From Erysipelotrichaceae bacterium (GTDB lineage Bacteria > Bacillota_I > Bacilli_A > Erysipelotrichales > Erysipelotrichaceae), in the NCBI GenBank assembly GCA_019415435.1, contig DXZE01000002.1, positions 1,754 through 42,705 on the forward strand: a stretch of 40,952 bases of DNA. Reading direction: 5' to 3'. The translations under genes were made by a program, and so were the position numbers. The notes beneath the pieces were generated by a model. The model was not told the origin of the DNA. It saw only the letters and a program-made list of their open reading frames with translations, and did no database searches. This document shows, one piece after another, positions 22,949-30,431 of this stretch. The first letter of the stretch is position 1. Every line of letters starts with the position of its first letter.

Positions 22949-25888
22949 ATGTTTTTAAAACAAATTGAGATGCAGGGATTCAAGTCCTTTGCGGATCGAA
23001 CGACAATAACTTTTGATCATCCTATAACCGGTATAGTAGGTCCGAATGGATGTGGAAAGTCAAATATAGCAGATGCAGTAAGATGGGTACTTGGTGAACA
23101 AAGTGCCAAGTCCATGCGTGGTGAAAAGATGAATGATGTCATCTTTGCCGGATCTGCGGACAGACGTAAAGTCAATATGGCTGAAGTGACGCTTGTCTTT
23201 GATAATTCCAATCACATCCTGAACAGTGATCAGGACGAACTCGAAGTCACAAGACGCTTATACCGTGATTCAGGAGATGCAGAATATCTGATCAACCGCA
23301 GAAATGTCAGATTAAAGGATGTGGTTGATCTCTTTCTCGATACAGGCCTTGGCAGAGATTCTCTTTCTATCATTTCTCAGGGTAACGTTGTCAGCTTTGC
23401 GGAAGCAAAACCAGCAGATCGAAGAGGTATCTTTGAAGAAGCAGCCGGAGTTGCCAAGTATAAGAAACGTAAGATTGAATCTCTTTCAAGATTAGAGAGA
23501 ACCAAGACAAATCTTGAACGTTCCCAGGATATTCTTACAGAATTAGAAAAGCAGGTATCACCTTTAAAGCGTCAGGCACATAAGGCAGAGATCTATAAAG
23601 AAAAGAAAAAACGTCTGGAAGAAATTGAAATTACCGTATTGGTCAATGATATTGATGATATCAGCAAGCAGATAGAATCTGCGGATAAGACATTGTTTGA
23701 TATCGAAACCAATACAACCATGTACAATACCAACATTCAGGTTGCAGAGACCCGAATCCAGGAAGGACGCCGTAAGATCAGTGCTTTAGATCAGAATATC
23801 AATGACCTGCAGGAAGAATTAATGCAGAACTATCATGACGTGCAGGCTTTGGAAGCACGTAAGACAGAACTGGATGAAAAGCGCAAGTACATAGTGGAAA
23901 CAGGCTCTGACAAGCAGAAGGCAGAACAGATGAAGGATATGCTTTCTGCCGCAAAGAGTGAATATGAAGACCGTAAGCAGCGTTATGAAGACCTGCAGAA
24001 AGATATCCGTCTTTTTAGTGAGAAACTGAACCAGGCTGCCCAGAATCTTGCGGACAGAGCTGCGGAACGCAATCAGGCTGAGATGAAAGTCAGAGCCCTT
24101 GAAAACAGACGTAATGTTCTGGAATCTTTATTAAAGAATCCATTTAATAACCAGCAGGGTATCAAGGCTGTCATGAATAACCAGCATGCCCTGCATGGCA
24201 TCCTTGGTGTAATAGGACAGGTGTTACATGTATCTGAAGGTTATGAAGAAGCCGTCTCTACAGCCCTTGGTGGAGCGATGAACTACATCGTTACTGATAA
24301 TGAACAGTCCGCCAGAGATGCGATCCGTTTCTTAACAAGAAACCTTTCTGGCCGTGCGACTTTCTTGCCTTTAACGGTATGTAAGCCAAGATATATCCGC
24401 CAGCAGGATCAGATTATCTGTGAGAATACAGAAGGGTATCTTGGCAGTGCTGCTGATTTTGTGACATGTGATGAGACATTTAATCCGGTTGTAGAATCTC
24501 TTTTAAATAATGTATTGATAGCCAGGACGATGGAAGCCGGCAATCAGCTTTCCAGCTTAACAAATAGAGGCTATAAGATTGTTACATTAAATGGTGAAGT
24601 CATTCATCGCGGAGGTTCGATGACCGGTGGCAAAACCAAGCATAATACCAATCTTGTGACAATGAAGAAAGAAGCTGAAGATACAGCCGCGCAATTAGAC
24701 AGTGAAAATGCAAGATTGCAGTTAGCTATAAAGAATCAGAATCAGGCATCTGAAGAAAGACAGAATATTGCCCATGATCTGCAGGAAAAACGTTACGCTT
24801 CTGCATCATTAGAACCAGTTGTTGATGCAAAGAAAGCAAAGTATGAAAAACTGAGAAATGATTATGCTTTGTTACAGAAGGATGATGATCAGGATAATGC
24901 CGAAGCACATACAGATGATCTTGTTATCCGTTTGAATAAAGCTTATGCAAGACGTGACCAGATCACAAATGAGATCAAGTCAGGACGTGATGAACGGTCC
25001 AATGAGAATCATGATATTGAACGTCGTGAAGCACAACTGCGTCAGATGCGTAAGGATCTTAAGACCGCTGAAGCAAGTGCCAATGCGATTAAGATTGATA
25101 AGACACGCTTAGAGACAAAGCGTGAAACAGATCTGCAGAGGTTAGCTTCTGAGTATCAGCTGACTTATGAATTTGCCCGTACCAGGACAACGGATGAAGA
25201 TATTGAAAATGCCAAGGAAGAAGTTGCCCAGTTAAGAGCGGATATCGAACATCTTGGCAATGTCAATATGGAAGCTCCTGAACAGTATTGCGAAGTCAAT
25301 GAACGCTATGAAACAATGAAGAAGAATATTGAAGAACTCACACTTTCCCGTGACAAGATATTAGCAGCCATTGATGAAATGGATACGGTCATGAAAAAGC
25401 AGTTCAAGGAGATGTTTGATAAGATCAATACGGAGTTCGATAACATCTTCCGTACATTGTATGGCGGCGGTAAGGCAAGATTGATCTTACAGGATCCTTC
25501 TGATCTTCTGAATACAGGCATTGATATTGATGCCCAGCCGCCAGGCAAGGCAGTACAGAACAATATGCTGTTTTCAGGTGGAGAAAAGTCTTTAATAGCT
25601 TTATGTGTATTGTTTGCCATATTGAAGGTAAAGCCGGTTCCTTTAGTTATTCTTGATGAAGTAGAAGCCGCATTAGATCCGGGCAATGTAGAACGTTTTG
25701 CCCAATTTCTGCATAACTACACAGATCGTACACAGTTTATTGTGGTAACCCATAGAGTAGGAACGATGGAAAAAGCAGATGTTCTGTATGGTGTTACGAT
25801 GCAGAAACAGGGTGTCTCGCAGATGCTTAAGGTTGAATTAAAGGATGCCGTTAAGATGGCAGAACCTGATGGGGAGGTACAGTCATGA
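22949..25888 (+). CDS. smc: chromosome condensation ATPase SMC (short arms)
   Basis: Dimeric ATPase that loads at parS with ScpAB and folds and separates chromosomes. It has Walker A GPNGCGKS (31-38), the QGN segment, two long coiled-coil arms (about 170-395 and 565-800), a hinge at about 400-560 (GILGVIGQVLHVSEGYEEAV ... GGSMTGG) and a C-terminal head with signature LFSGGEKSL (874-882) and Walker B VILDEVEAALD (900-910). The head and hinge are complete, but total length is 979 residues against about 1,180 in Bacillus, so each arm is about 100 residues shorter. It overlaps ftsY by four bases. No rnc precedes it, unlike the common rnc-smc-ftsY order. Confidence 0.96.
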   Translation: MFLKQIEMQGFKSFADRTTITFDHPITGIVGPNGCGKSNIADAVRWVLGEQSAKSMRGEKMNDVIFAGSADRRKVNMAEVTLVFDNSNHILNSDQDELEVTRRLYRDSGDAEYLINRRNVRLKDVVDLFLDTGLGRDSLSIISQGNVVSFAEAKPADRRGIFEEAAGVAKYKKRKIESLSRLERTKTNLERSQDILTELEKQVSPLKRQAHKAEIYKEKKKRLEEIEITVLVNDIDDISKQIESADKTLFDIETNTTMYNTNIQVAETRIQEGRRKISALDQNINDLQEELMQNYHDVQALEARKTELDEKRKYIVETGSDKQKAEQMKDMLSAAKSEYEDRKQRYEDLQKDIRLFSEKLNQAAQNLADRAAERNQAEMKVRALENRRNVLESLLKNPFNNQQGIKAVMNNQHALHGILGVIGQVLHVSEGYEEAVSTALGGAMNYIVTDNEQSARDAIRFLTRNLSGRATFLPLTVCKPRYIRQQDQIICENTEGYLGSAADFVTCDETFNPVVESLLNNVLIARTMEAGNQLSSLTNRGYKIVTLNGEVIHRGGSMTGGKTKHNTNLVTMKKEAEDTAAQLDSENARLQLAIKNQNQASEERQNIAHDLQEKRYASASLEPVVDAKKAKYEKLRNDYALLQKDDDQDNAEAHTDDLVIRLNKAYARRDQITNEIKSGRDERSNENHDIERREAQLRQMRKDLKTAEASANAIKIDKTRLETKRETDLQRLASEYQLTYEFARTRTTDEDIENAKEEVAQLRADIEHLGNVNMEAPEQYCEVNERYETMKKNIEELTLSRDKILAAIDEMDTVMKKQFKEMFDKINTEFDNIFRTLYGGGKARLILQDPSDLLNTGIDIDAQPPGKAVQNNMLFSGGEKSLIALCVLFAILKVKPVPLVILDEVEAALDPGNVERFAQFLHNYTDRTQFIVVTHRVGTMEKADVLYGVTMQKQGVSQMLKVELKDAVKMAEPDGEVQS

Positions 25889-26853
25889 GTTTTCTTTCCA
25901 AATTAAGGAGTAATTTTTCAAAGAAAGAAGATAAAGCCCAGTATTTATCAGGCTTTAAGAAATCGAGACAGAGTTTTGGTGATTCCCTTGGTTCTTTAAA
26001 GGCTAACTATAAGGGAATCAATGATGAGTTTTTGGAACAGTTGACTATCACATTACTGGAAAGTGATGTAGGTATTGAAATCGCAGATTTAATCTGTGAC
26101 AAGATGAAGGAAACAGCCTCCAAGTATCCGACCATAACCTTTAAATGGGCCATGAATTTCTTAATTGAAAACATGAAGAACATTTATGAGGAATATCCGG
26201 ATCCACCGATTGTTTTCAATGAAAACGGACCTACGGTTATCTTCCTGGAAGGCGTAAATGGTTCAGGCAAGACAACCACTGCCGCAAAACTTGCATCTAT
26301 GTGGCAGAAGGAAGGAAAGAAGGTAGCTTTTACTGCTGCGGATACATTCCGTGCAGGGGCTATTGAACAGCTTGCCATGTGGGGAGAAAGACTCAATGTA
26401 CCGGTTATCAAAGGCAGACCAAATGGAGATCCTTCTGCGGCTATTGTAGATGGATGCCGCTATGCCAAGGAGAATAACATTGATATTCTGATCTGTGATA
26501 CAGCCGGACGTTTACAGAATAAGGCTGGTTTAATGGCTCAGCTCAGTAAGATGAACAGGGTCGCTGGCAAGGAAATTGAAGGTGCACCTCACGATACATG
26601 GCTGGTCTTGGATGCGACAACAGGTCAGAATGGTTTGCAGCAGGCAGAAGTATTTGCGGAATCTACCAATCTGACCGGTATTATCCTGACCAAGATGGAT
26701 GGTACAGCCAAGGGCGGTATTGTCATTGCGATCAAGCATAAGTTACATGTACCGGTTTATTACATTGGTCTTGGTGAGCATCCGGAAGACCTGCGTCCAT
26801 TTGATCTGGATTCTTATCTCTATAGTATTTCAGAAGGCTTAGAGGATGAATAA
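25885..26853 (+). CDS. ftsY: signal recognition particle receptor FtsY
   Basis: SRP receptor GTPase that docks ribosome-nascent chain complexes to the Sec translocon. 322 residues: a short basic N-terminal A region (about 25 residues), an N domain with QLTITLLESDVGIE, and a G domain with P-loop EGVNGSGKTTTAAKLA, DTAGRLQNKAGLM and TKMDGTAKGG. ATGA overlap with smc. The ylxM start is eight bases before its stop. The acidic A domain of proteobacterial FtsY is absent, as usual in Firmicutes. Confidence 0.97.
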   Translation: MSFLSKLRSNFSKKEDKAQYLSGFKKSRQSFGDSLGSLKANYKGINDEFLEQLTITLLESDVGIEIADLICDKMKETASKYPTITFKWAMNFLIENMKNIYEEYPDPPIVFNENGPTVIFLEGVNGSGKTTTAAKLASMWQKEGKKVAFTAADTFRAGAIEQLAMWGERLNVPVIKGRPNGDPSAAIVDGCRYAKENNIDILICDTAGRLQNKAGLMAQLSKMNRVAGKEIEGAPHDTWLVLDATTGQNGLQQAEVFAESTNLTGIILTKMDGTAKGGIVIAIKHKLHVPVYYIGLGEHPEDLRPFDLDSYLYSISEGLEDE

Positions 26854-27178
26854 GATTGAAGTAAATGAGCTTCTTGATGCCTATGGAGGCTTATTGACAG
26901 ATAAACAGCAGGAAATATGCCGGTATTATTATCGTGATGATTTAAGTTATCAGGAGATCGCAGATATCATGCATATCACTCGTTCGGCAGTCTATGACAT
27001 GATTAAACGATGTCGTGATGATCTGAATCATTATGAAAGTATTTTAAAGATCCGCTCTCTGTCCAGGGAAAGAGAGCACTTATATCAGAAAATGGAAGCA
27101 TTGACAGATAATCAGGAGATTATACAGTGCATTCGTTTATGCAGAGAAACTGAAAGCGAAGGAGGAAATTATGAGTAG
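26846..27178 (+). CDS. ylxM: YlxM/p13 helix-turn-helix SRP accessory protein
   Basis: UPF0122 protein. In streptococci YlxM binds the SRP (Ffh and scRNA) and modulates GTPase activity. The 110 residues hold a sigma-70 region 4-like helix-turn-helix: LTDKQQEICRYYYRDDLSYQ then EIADIMHITRSAVYDMIKRC. It normally precedes ffh; here it is followed directly by ackA, whose ATG 27171 is inside its end. AAGGAGG of ackA lies in its last codons. Placement between ftsY and acetate kinase is unusual. Confidence 0.92.
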   Translation: MNKIEVNELLDAYGGLLTDKQQEICRYYYRDDLSYQEIADIMHITRSAVYDMIKRCRDDLNHYESILKIRSLSREREHLYQKMEALTDNQEIIQCIRLCRETESEGGNYE

Positions 27179-28373
27179 TTTAGTTATTTCAGTGAATTCA
27201 GGTTCTTCATCTCTGAAGTTCCAGCTTTTTGACATGCCTTCTGAAAAGGTTATTACAAGTGGACAGGCTGAACGTATTGGCCAGGATATGGGGCAGTTTA
27301 CCATCAAGGTAAATGGTGAAAAGAAAGTTCAGAAGCTGCCGCTTCCGGATCATCAGACAGCTGTTAATCTTCTGTTAAAGTCACTTCTGGATTATAAGAT
27401 TGTTGATTCTCTGGATGAAATCAAGGCTGCAGGACACCGTATTGTCCAGGGAGGACCATACTTCAAGGAATCTGTTGTTGTTACAGATGATGTTGTGGAA
27501 AAGGTAGATGAGCTCAGTGATCTGGCCCCTTTACATAATCCGGCTCACTTGGTATGTTATGAAGCTTTCAAGAAAGCTTTACCAAATATCGGTCATGTCT
27601 TTGTGTTTGATACGGCATTCCATCAGACGATGCCGCCAGAGAGCTATCTATTCCCGGTACCATATGACTGGTATACACAGTATAAGATCAGACGTTATGG
27701 TGCGCATGGTACATCTCATTTCTATGTATCCAGAAGAGCTGCAGAATTAATGGGTAAAGATGTACGTGATCTGAATATGATTACATGCCATCTGGGCAAT
27801 GGTGCTTCTATTACAGCTATTGAACATGGAAACTCCATCAATACATCCATGGGTTTGACACCACTTGGAGGAATTATGATGGGTACACGTTCAGGTGATA
27901 TTGATCCTACAGTTGTATTCTATATGGCCAAGAAGCTTGGCGCATCCTGGGATGAGATGGATACATATCTGAATAAGCGCAGTGGTATGTTAGGTGTATC
28001 TGGTATCTCTTCTGATGCACGTGATATTGAAGATGCAGTAAATGAAGGCAATCCAAGAGCGATTGTTACTGTAGAGTTATATGTAAACCGTATTATCAAT
28101 GTAATCGGCGGCTATTATACACAGTTAGGTCATGTAGATGCACTTGTATTTACAGCTGGTCTTGGTGAAAATGATGCCATCATGAGAGAGAGAATTCTCA
28201 AGAGATGTGAAGAGAGCATGGGACTTGATATCGATTATGGTCTTAATGCTGAGACACGTGGTAAAGAAGCAAAGATTTCCAAGAGTGATTCCAAGCTTGA
28301 TGTCTATGTTGTTCCGACAAATGAAGAGCTTGTTATTGCAAGAGATACAGCCCGTCTTCTGAACCTGAACTGA
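27171..28373 (+). CDS. ackA: acetate kinase
   Basis: Makes ATP and acetate from acetyl phosphate, the last step of acetate fermentation. 400 residues with the ASKHA-fold phosphate loop SVNSGSSSLKFQLFD at the N-terminus, the signature VFDTAFHQTMP, GAHGTSHFYVS, HLGNGASI and the C-terminal FTAGLGENDAIMR. The start overlaps ylxM and has AAGGAGG before ATG 27171. The partner pta is not here; the related ptb/buk pair lies 2 kb downstream. It can use propionate or butyrate poorly, so acetate is the confident call. Confidence 0.96.
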   Translation: MSSLVISVNSGSSSLKFQLFDMPSEKVITSGQAERIGQDMGQFTIKVNGEKKVQKLPLPDHQTAVNLLLKSLLDYKIVDSLDEIKAAGHRIVQGGPYFKESVVVTDDVVEKVDELSDLAPLHNPAHLVCYEAFKKALPNIGHVFVFDTAFHQTMPPESYLFPVPYDWYTQYKIRRYGAHGTSHFYVSRRAAELMGKDVRDLNMITCHLGNGASITAIEHGNSINTSMGLTPLGGIMMGTRSGDIDPTVVFYMAKKLGASWDEMDTYLNKRSGMLGVSGISSDARDIEDAVNEGNPRAIVTVELYVNRIINVIGGYYTQLGHVDALVFTAGLGENDAIMRERILKRCEESMGLDIDYGLNAETRGKEAKISKSDSKLDVYVVPTNEELVIARDTARLLNLN

Positions 28374-28382
28374 GGCATGCAT

Positions 28383-29324
28383 ATGACTCTGGATGGTTTA
28401 TTGGAAGAGATTGAAAAGGCTTCTGTCATAACAATTTTCAGACATGAAAATCCAGATTGTGATGCCGTGGGATCACAATCTGGATTAAAAAACTGGATTG
28501 AAGAAAACTGGAAAGACAAGCATGTCTATGCGTGCGGCAATGATGCCTGTACGCAGGGTATCTGGCCGGATCAGGAATCAGTAAGTGATGATGTGATCAG
28601 ACAGTCACTTGCGATTGTATTGGATACTGCCAACAAGGAACGCGTAGATGACAGACGCTTTGAAACAGCAAAGAAGGTTATCAAGATAGATCATCATCCA
28701 AATCGTGAACCATTTGGTGATGTGATGTATGTATTTGATAAAGCTGCAGCAACATGCGAAATCCTGGCATCCTTTATGAAAACATGTCAGTCAAAGAATG
28801 TATCATCCAAAACAGCATCGTATCTTTATAAGGGATTGTTGACAGATACACTCAATTACACAACTTCCAACACCACTGCCAACACATTGGAAGCTGGTGC
28901 ATTCTTAGCCGGTTTTGACATTGATATTCCATCTATCGGTCATGAGTTATGGGACAGATCAGAAGCGGAATGGAAGTTCGATGGCTGGGTCAGAAGCCAC
29001 GTGCAGATCTATGGTGATCATATTGCCTGGTGCAGAGTGACATTAGAGGATCTTGAAAGATGGCATCTGGATGCCCATGAGGCCAGAATGTTTGTGAATG
29101 CCTATGCCAATGTTCATGAATTTGAAATCTGGGCTATCTTTACGGAAACCGAACGGAATGGTGAAATTGTGATGGATGGATCGCTTCGTTCAAGAACAGT
29201 TCCGGTAAATACAGTTGCGGAAAAATATCATGGCGGCGGTCATAAAAATGCATGCGGCGTCAAGAACCTGAACGATGAATCACTAGCAAATCTTTTAGCG
29301 GATTTAAATGAAGAAATCAATTAA
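28383..29324 (+). CDS. nrnA: NrnA-like DHH phosphoesterase (nanoRNase/pAp phosphatase)
   Basis: DHH/DHHA1-family phosphoesterase that degrades 2- to 5-nucleotide RNAs and hydrolyses 3'-phosphoadenosine 5'-phosphate. 313 residues: metal motifs RHENPDCDAVGSQ near residue 25 and IDHHPNREPFGD near residue 100, and the C-terminal DHHA1 motif GGGHKNACGV. ATG 28383 is preferred over 28377 because GAGG at 28372-28375 is then seven bases upstream. The GAGG overlaps the ackA stop codon. A perfect 15-bp inverted repeat lies in the first metal motif (28449-28486). Confidence 0.9.
   Translation: MTLDGLLEEIEKASVITIFRHENPDCDAVGSQSGLKNWIEENWKDKHVYACGNDACTQGIWPDQESVSDDVIRQSLAIVLDTANKERVDDRRFETAKKVIKIDHHPNREPFGDVMYVFDKAAATCEILASFMKTCQSKNVSSKTASYLYKGLLTDTLNYTTSNTTANTLEAGAFLAGFDIDIPSIGHELWDRSEAEWKFDGWVRSHVQIYGDHIAWCRVTLEDLERWHLDAHEARMFVNAYANVHEFEIWAIFTETERNGEIVMDGSLRSRTVPVNTVAEKYHGGGHKNACGVKNLNDESLANLLADLNEEIN
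28449..28486. repeat. 15-bp perfect inverted repeat within nrnA
   Basis: AATCCAGATTGTGAT (28449-28463) and ATCACAATCTGGATT (28472-28486) around an 8-base loop. It encodes NPDCDAVGSQSGL of the catalytic motif. RNA would form a very stable hairpin about 65 bases after the start codon. Confidence 0.9.
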
Positions 29325-29342
29325 TTTTGTGGCTTTCGGGTA

Positions 29343-29372
29343 TTGAAATCCGGGGCTTGCATGGCGTATTAT
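29343..29372 (+). promoter_or_regulatory. promoter of the HU gene
   Basis: TTGAAA (29343-29348) and TATTAT (29367-29372), 18-base spacer. The start near 29379 gives a leader that consists almost only of the Shine-Dalgarno AGGAGG (29386-29391). Confidence 0.65.
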
Positions 29373-29398
29373 ATTTTAGCCATATAGGAGGTAAGAAT

Positions 29399-29683
29399 AT
29401 GGAAAACGTAAACAAGAAGACTATTGCTGAAGCATTAGCTGAAAAGCATGAAAAGATGACAAAGAAAGAAGCACTTCAGATTGTTGATGATGTATTTGGA
29501 ATCGTTGCTGATTCTCTGAAGGATGGTGCCAAGGTTGATATCACAGGCTTCGGCAAGTTCGAAGTTAAGGAAAGAGCAGCAAGAACAGGTATTAACCCAC
29601 AGACAAAGGAACAGATTCAGATCCCTGCAACAAAGGTTCCTGGATTCAAGGCTTCCAAGAGTCTGAAAGATCTTGTACGTTAA
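29399..29683 (+). CDS. DNA-binding protein HU
   Basis: Histone-like nucleoid protein, a DNA-bending homodimer. The 94-residue protein has the full HU/IHF fold: helical N-terminus (MTKKEALQIVDDVFGIVADS), GAKVDITGFGKFEVKERAAR and the flexible DNA-binding arm with GINPQTKEQIQIPATKVPGF. ATG 29399 is correct, because AGGAGG lies seven bases upstream; the longer frame from 29327 adds 24 non-family residues. Followed by a shared terminator with coaD. Confidence 0.96.
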   Translation: MENVNKKTIAEALAEKHEKMTKKEALQIVDDVFGIVADSLKDGAKVDITGFGKFEVKERAARTGINPQTKEQIQIPATKVPGFKASKSLKDLVR

Positions 29684-29702
29684 TCTTTGAATAATAGAGT
29701 AT

Positions 29703-29732
29703 AAAAAAGATCCGGAAAACCGGGTCTTTTTT
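29703..29732. terminator. bidirectional terminator between HU and coaD
   Basis: AAAAAAGATCCGG / CCGGGTCTTTTTT with an AAAA loop. It gives T-runs on both strands and serves HU (plus) and coaD (minus). Confidence 0.88.
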
Positions 29733-30231
29733 ATATGGAATTTCTGTTTTTCATACGTTCAGTGACTTCTTTGACAATAACAGAAGGAATCAGTTTTGTG
29801 ATATCGCCTTCATTCTCCGCTATCTCCTTAACAGTAGAGGAAGAAAGGAAGGAATATTCAGGTCTGGATATTAAGAATAATGTTTCTACCTTGTTATTCA
29901 GCATCATATTGGCAGTAGCCTGCGATAATTCATATTCATAGTCTGATACAGCTCTGATACCTCTGATAATCGTAGAACAGCCAAGGGTAGCTGCAGCATT
30001 AACCGTTAATCCTTCAACAATCACAACCTGTATTCTATCAGCACATGGAAGGGCAGCTATCGAACGTTCAATCATGTCTTTTCTTTCTTCTTCCGTAAAT
30101 ACGCAATGTTTGCGGGGATTGTGATTGATCATCACAATGACTTCATCATAAAGCTTTGCGGCTCTTTCAATAATATCCAGATGTCCCATGGTAATAGGGT
30201 CAAATGTACCGGGATAACATACTTTCATCAT
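29731..30231 (-). CDS. coaD: phosphopantetheine adenylyltransferase
   Basis: Penultimate step of coenzyme A synthesis: transfers AMP from ATP to 4'-phosphopantetheine. 166 residues. N-terminal nucleotidyltransferase motif YPGTFDPITMGHLDIIERA (GHLD as the T/HxGH variant), RGIRAVSDYEYE, then YSFLSSSTVKEIA, the ISSSTVKE motif. ATG 30231 is preferred because GAGG is nine bases upstream; the frame can be extended to a TTG at 30237. CoA supply next to the CoA-dependent butyrate operon is suggestive but probably coincidental. Confidence 0.95.
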   Translation of the reverse strand: MMKVCYPGTFDPITMGHLDIIERAAKLYDEVIVMINHNPRKHCVFTEEERKDMIERSIAALPCADRIQVVIVEGLTVNAAATLGCSTIIRGIRAVSDYEYELSQATANMMLNNKVETLFLISRPEYSFLSSSTVKEIAENEGDITKLIPSVIVKEVTERMKNRNSI

Positions 30232-30252
30232 ATACAAGTACCTCGCGAAAAC

Positions 30253-30282
30253 ATTCTATTACGAACAATGTACATATGCTAA
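30253..30282 (-). promoter_or_regulatory. candidate promoter of coaD
   Basis: On the minus strand TTAGCA (30282-30277) and TAGAAT (30258-30253) are 18 bases apart. Moderate match; the start near 30246 leaves a 15-base leader carrying GAGG. Confidence 0.35.
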
Positions 30283-30292
30283 CAATTTATGA

Positions 30293-30307
30293 ATGTAAGC
30301 GCTTAAT
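30293..30307. promoter_or_regulatory. cre-like catabolite response element
   Basis: ATGTAAGCGCTTAAT fits the cre consensus WTGNAANCGNWNNCW at all fixed positions but one (A for C at 30306). It lies in the divergent coaD/ptb region, centred about 107 bases before the predicted ptb start. A second AAGCGCTT core is at 30321-30328. Confidence 0.5.
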
Positions 30308-30327
30308 TTTGTAGGAAAACAAGCGCT

Positions 30328-30345
30328 TTTCACAAGCTTGTGAAA
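30328..30345. repeat. 18-bp perfect palindrome upstream of ptb
   Basis: TTTCACAAGCTTGTGAAA is its own reverse complement. It contains the two Rex half-sites TTCACAA and TTGTGAA in inverted order. The right half also begins a second Rex-like site (30338-30355, TTGTGAA-N4-TTAATAA). Confidence 0.85.
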
Positions 30346-30371
30346 TTTTTAATAAAAAGTTTTATATTTCA

Positions 30372-30400
30372 TTGAAATCGATTTGTGAATGCTTTAACAT
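30372..30400 (+). promoter_or_regulatory. promoter of the butyrate operon (ptb)
   Basis: TTGAAA (30372-30377), 17-base spacer, TAACAT (30395-30400). The start would be near 30407. The spacer and -10 coincide with a Rex-like operator. Confidence 0.6.
30383..30400. promoter_or_regulatory. candidate Rex operator over the ptb promoter
   Basis: TTGTGAATGCTTTAACAT matches the Rex site form TTGT(G/T)AA-N4-TT(C/A)ACAA, with one mismatch in the last position if A is allowed at the third base of the right half. It overlaps the promoter spacer and -10, so bound Rex should block RNA polymerase. Rex releases DNA when NADH is high. Confidence 0.55.
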
Positions 30401-30431
30401 AGAGAATGTTGGAAGGAGACATATAGTAACT

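Noticed and set aside
30328..30350. Palindrome followed by TTTTT read as a rho-independent terminator
   Set aside because: No plus-strand gene ends upstream: coaD runs the other way. A palindromic operator fits the divergent region better.
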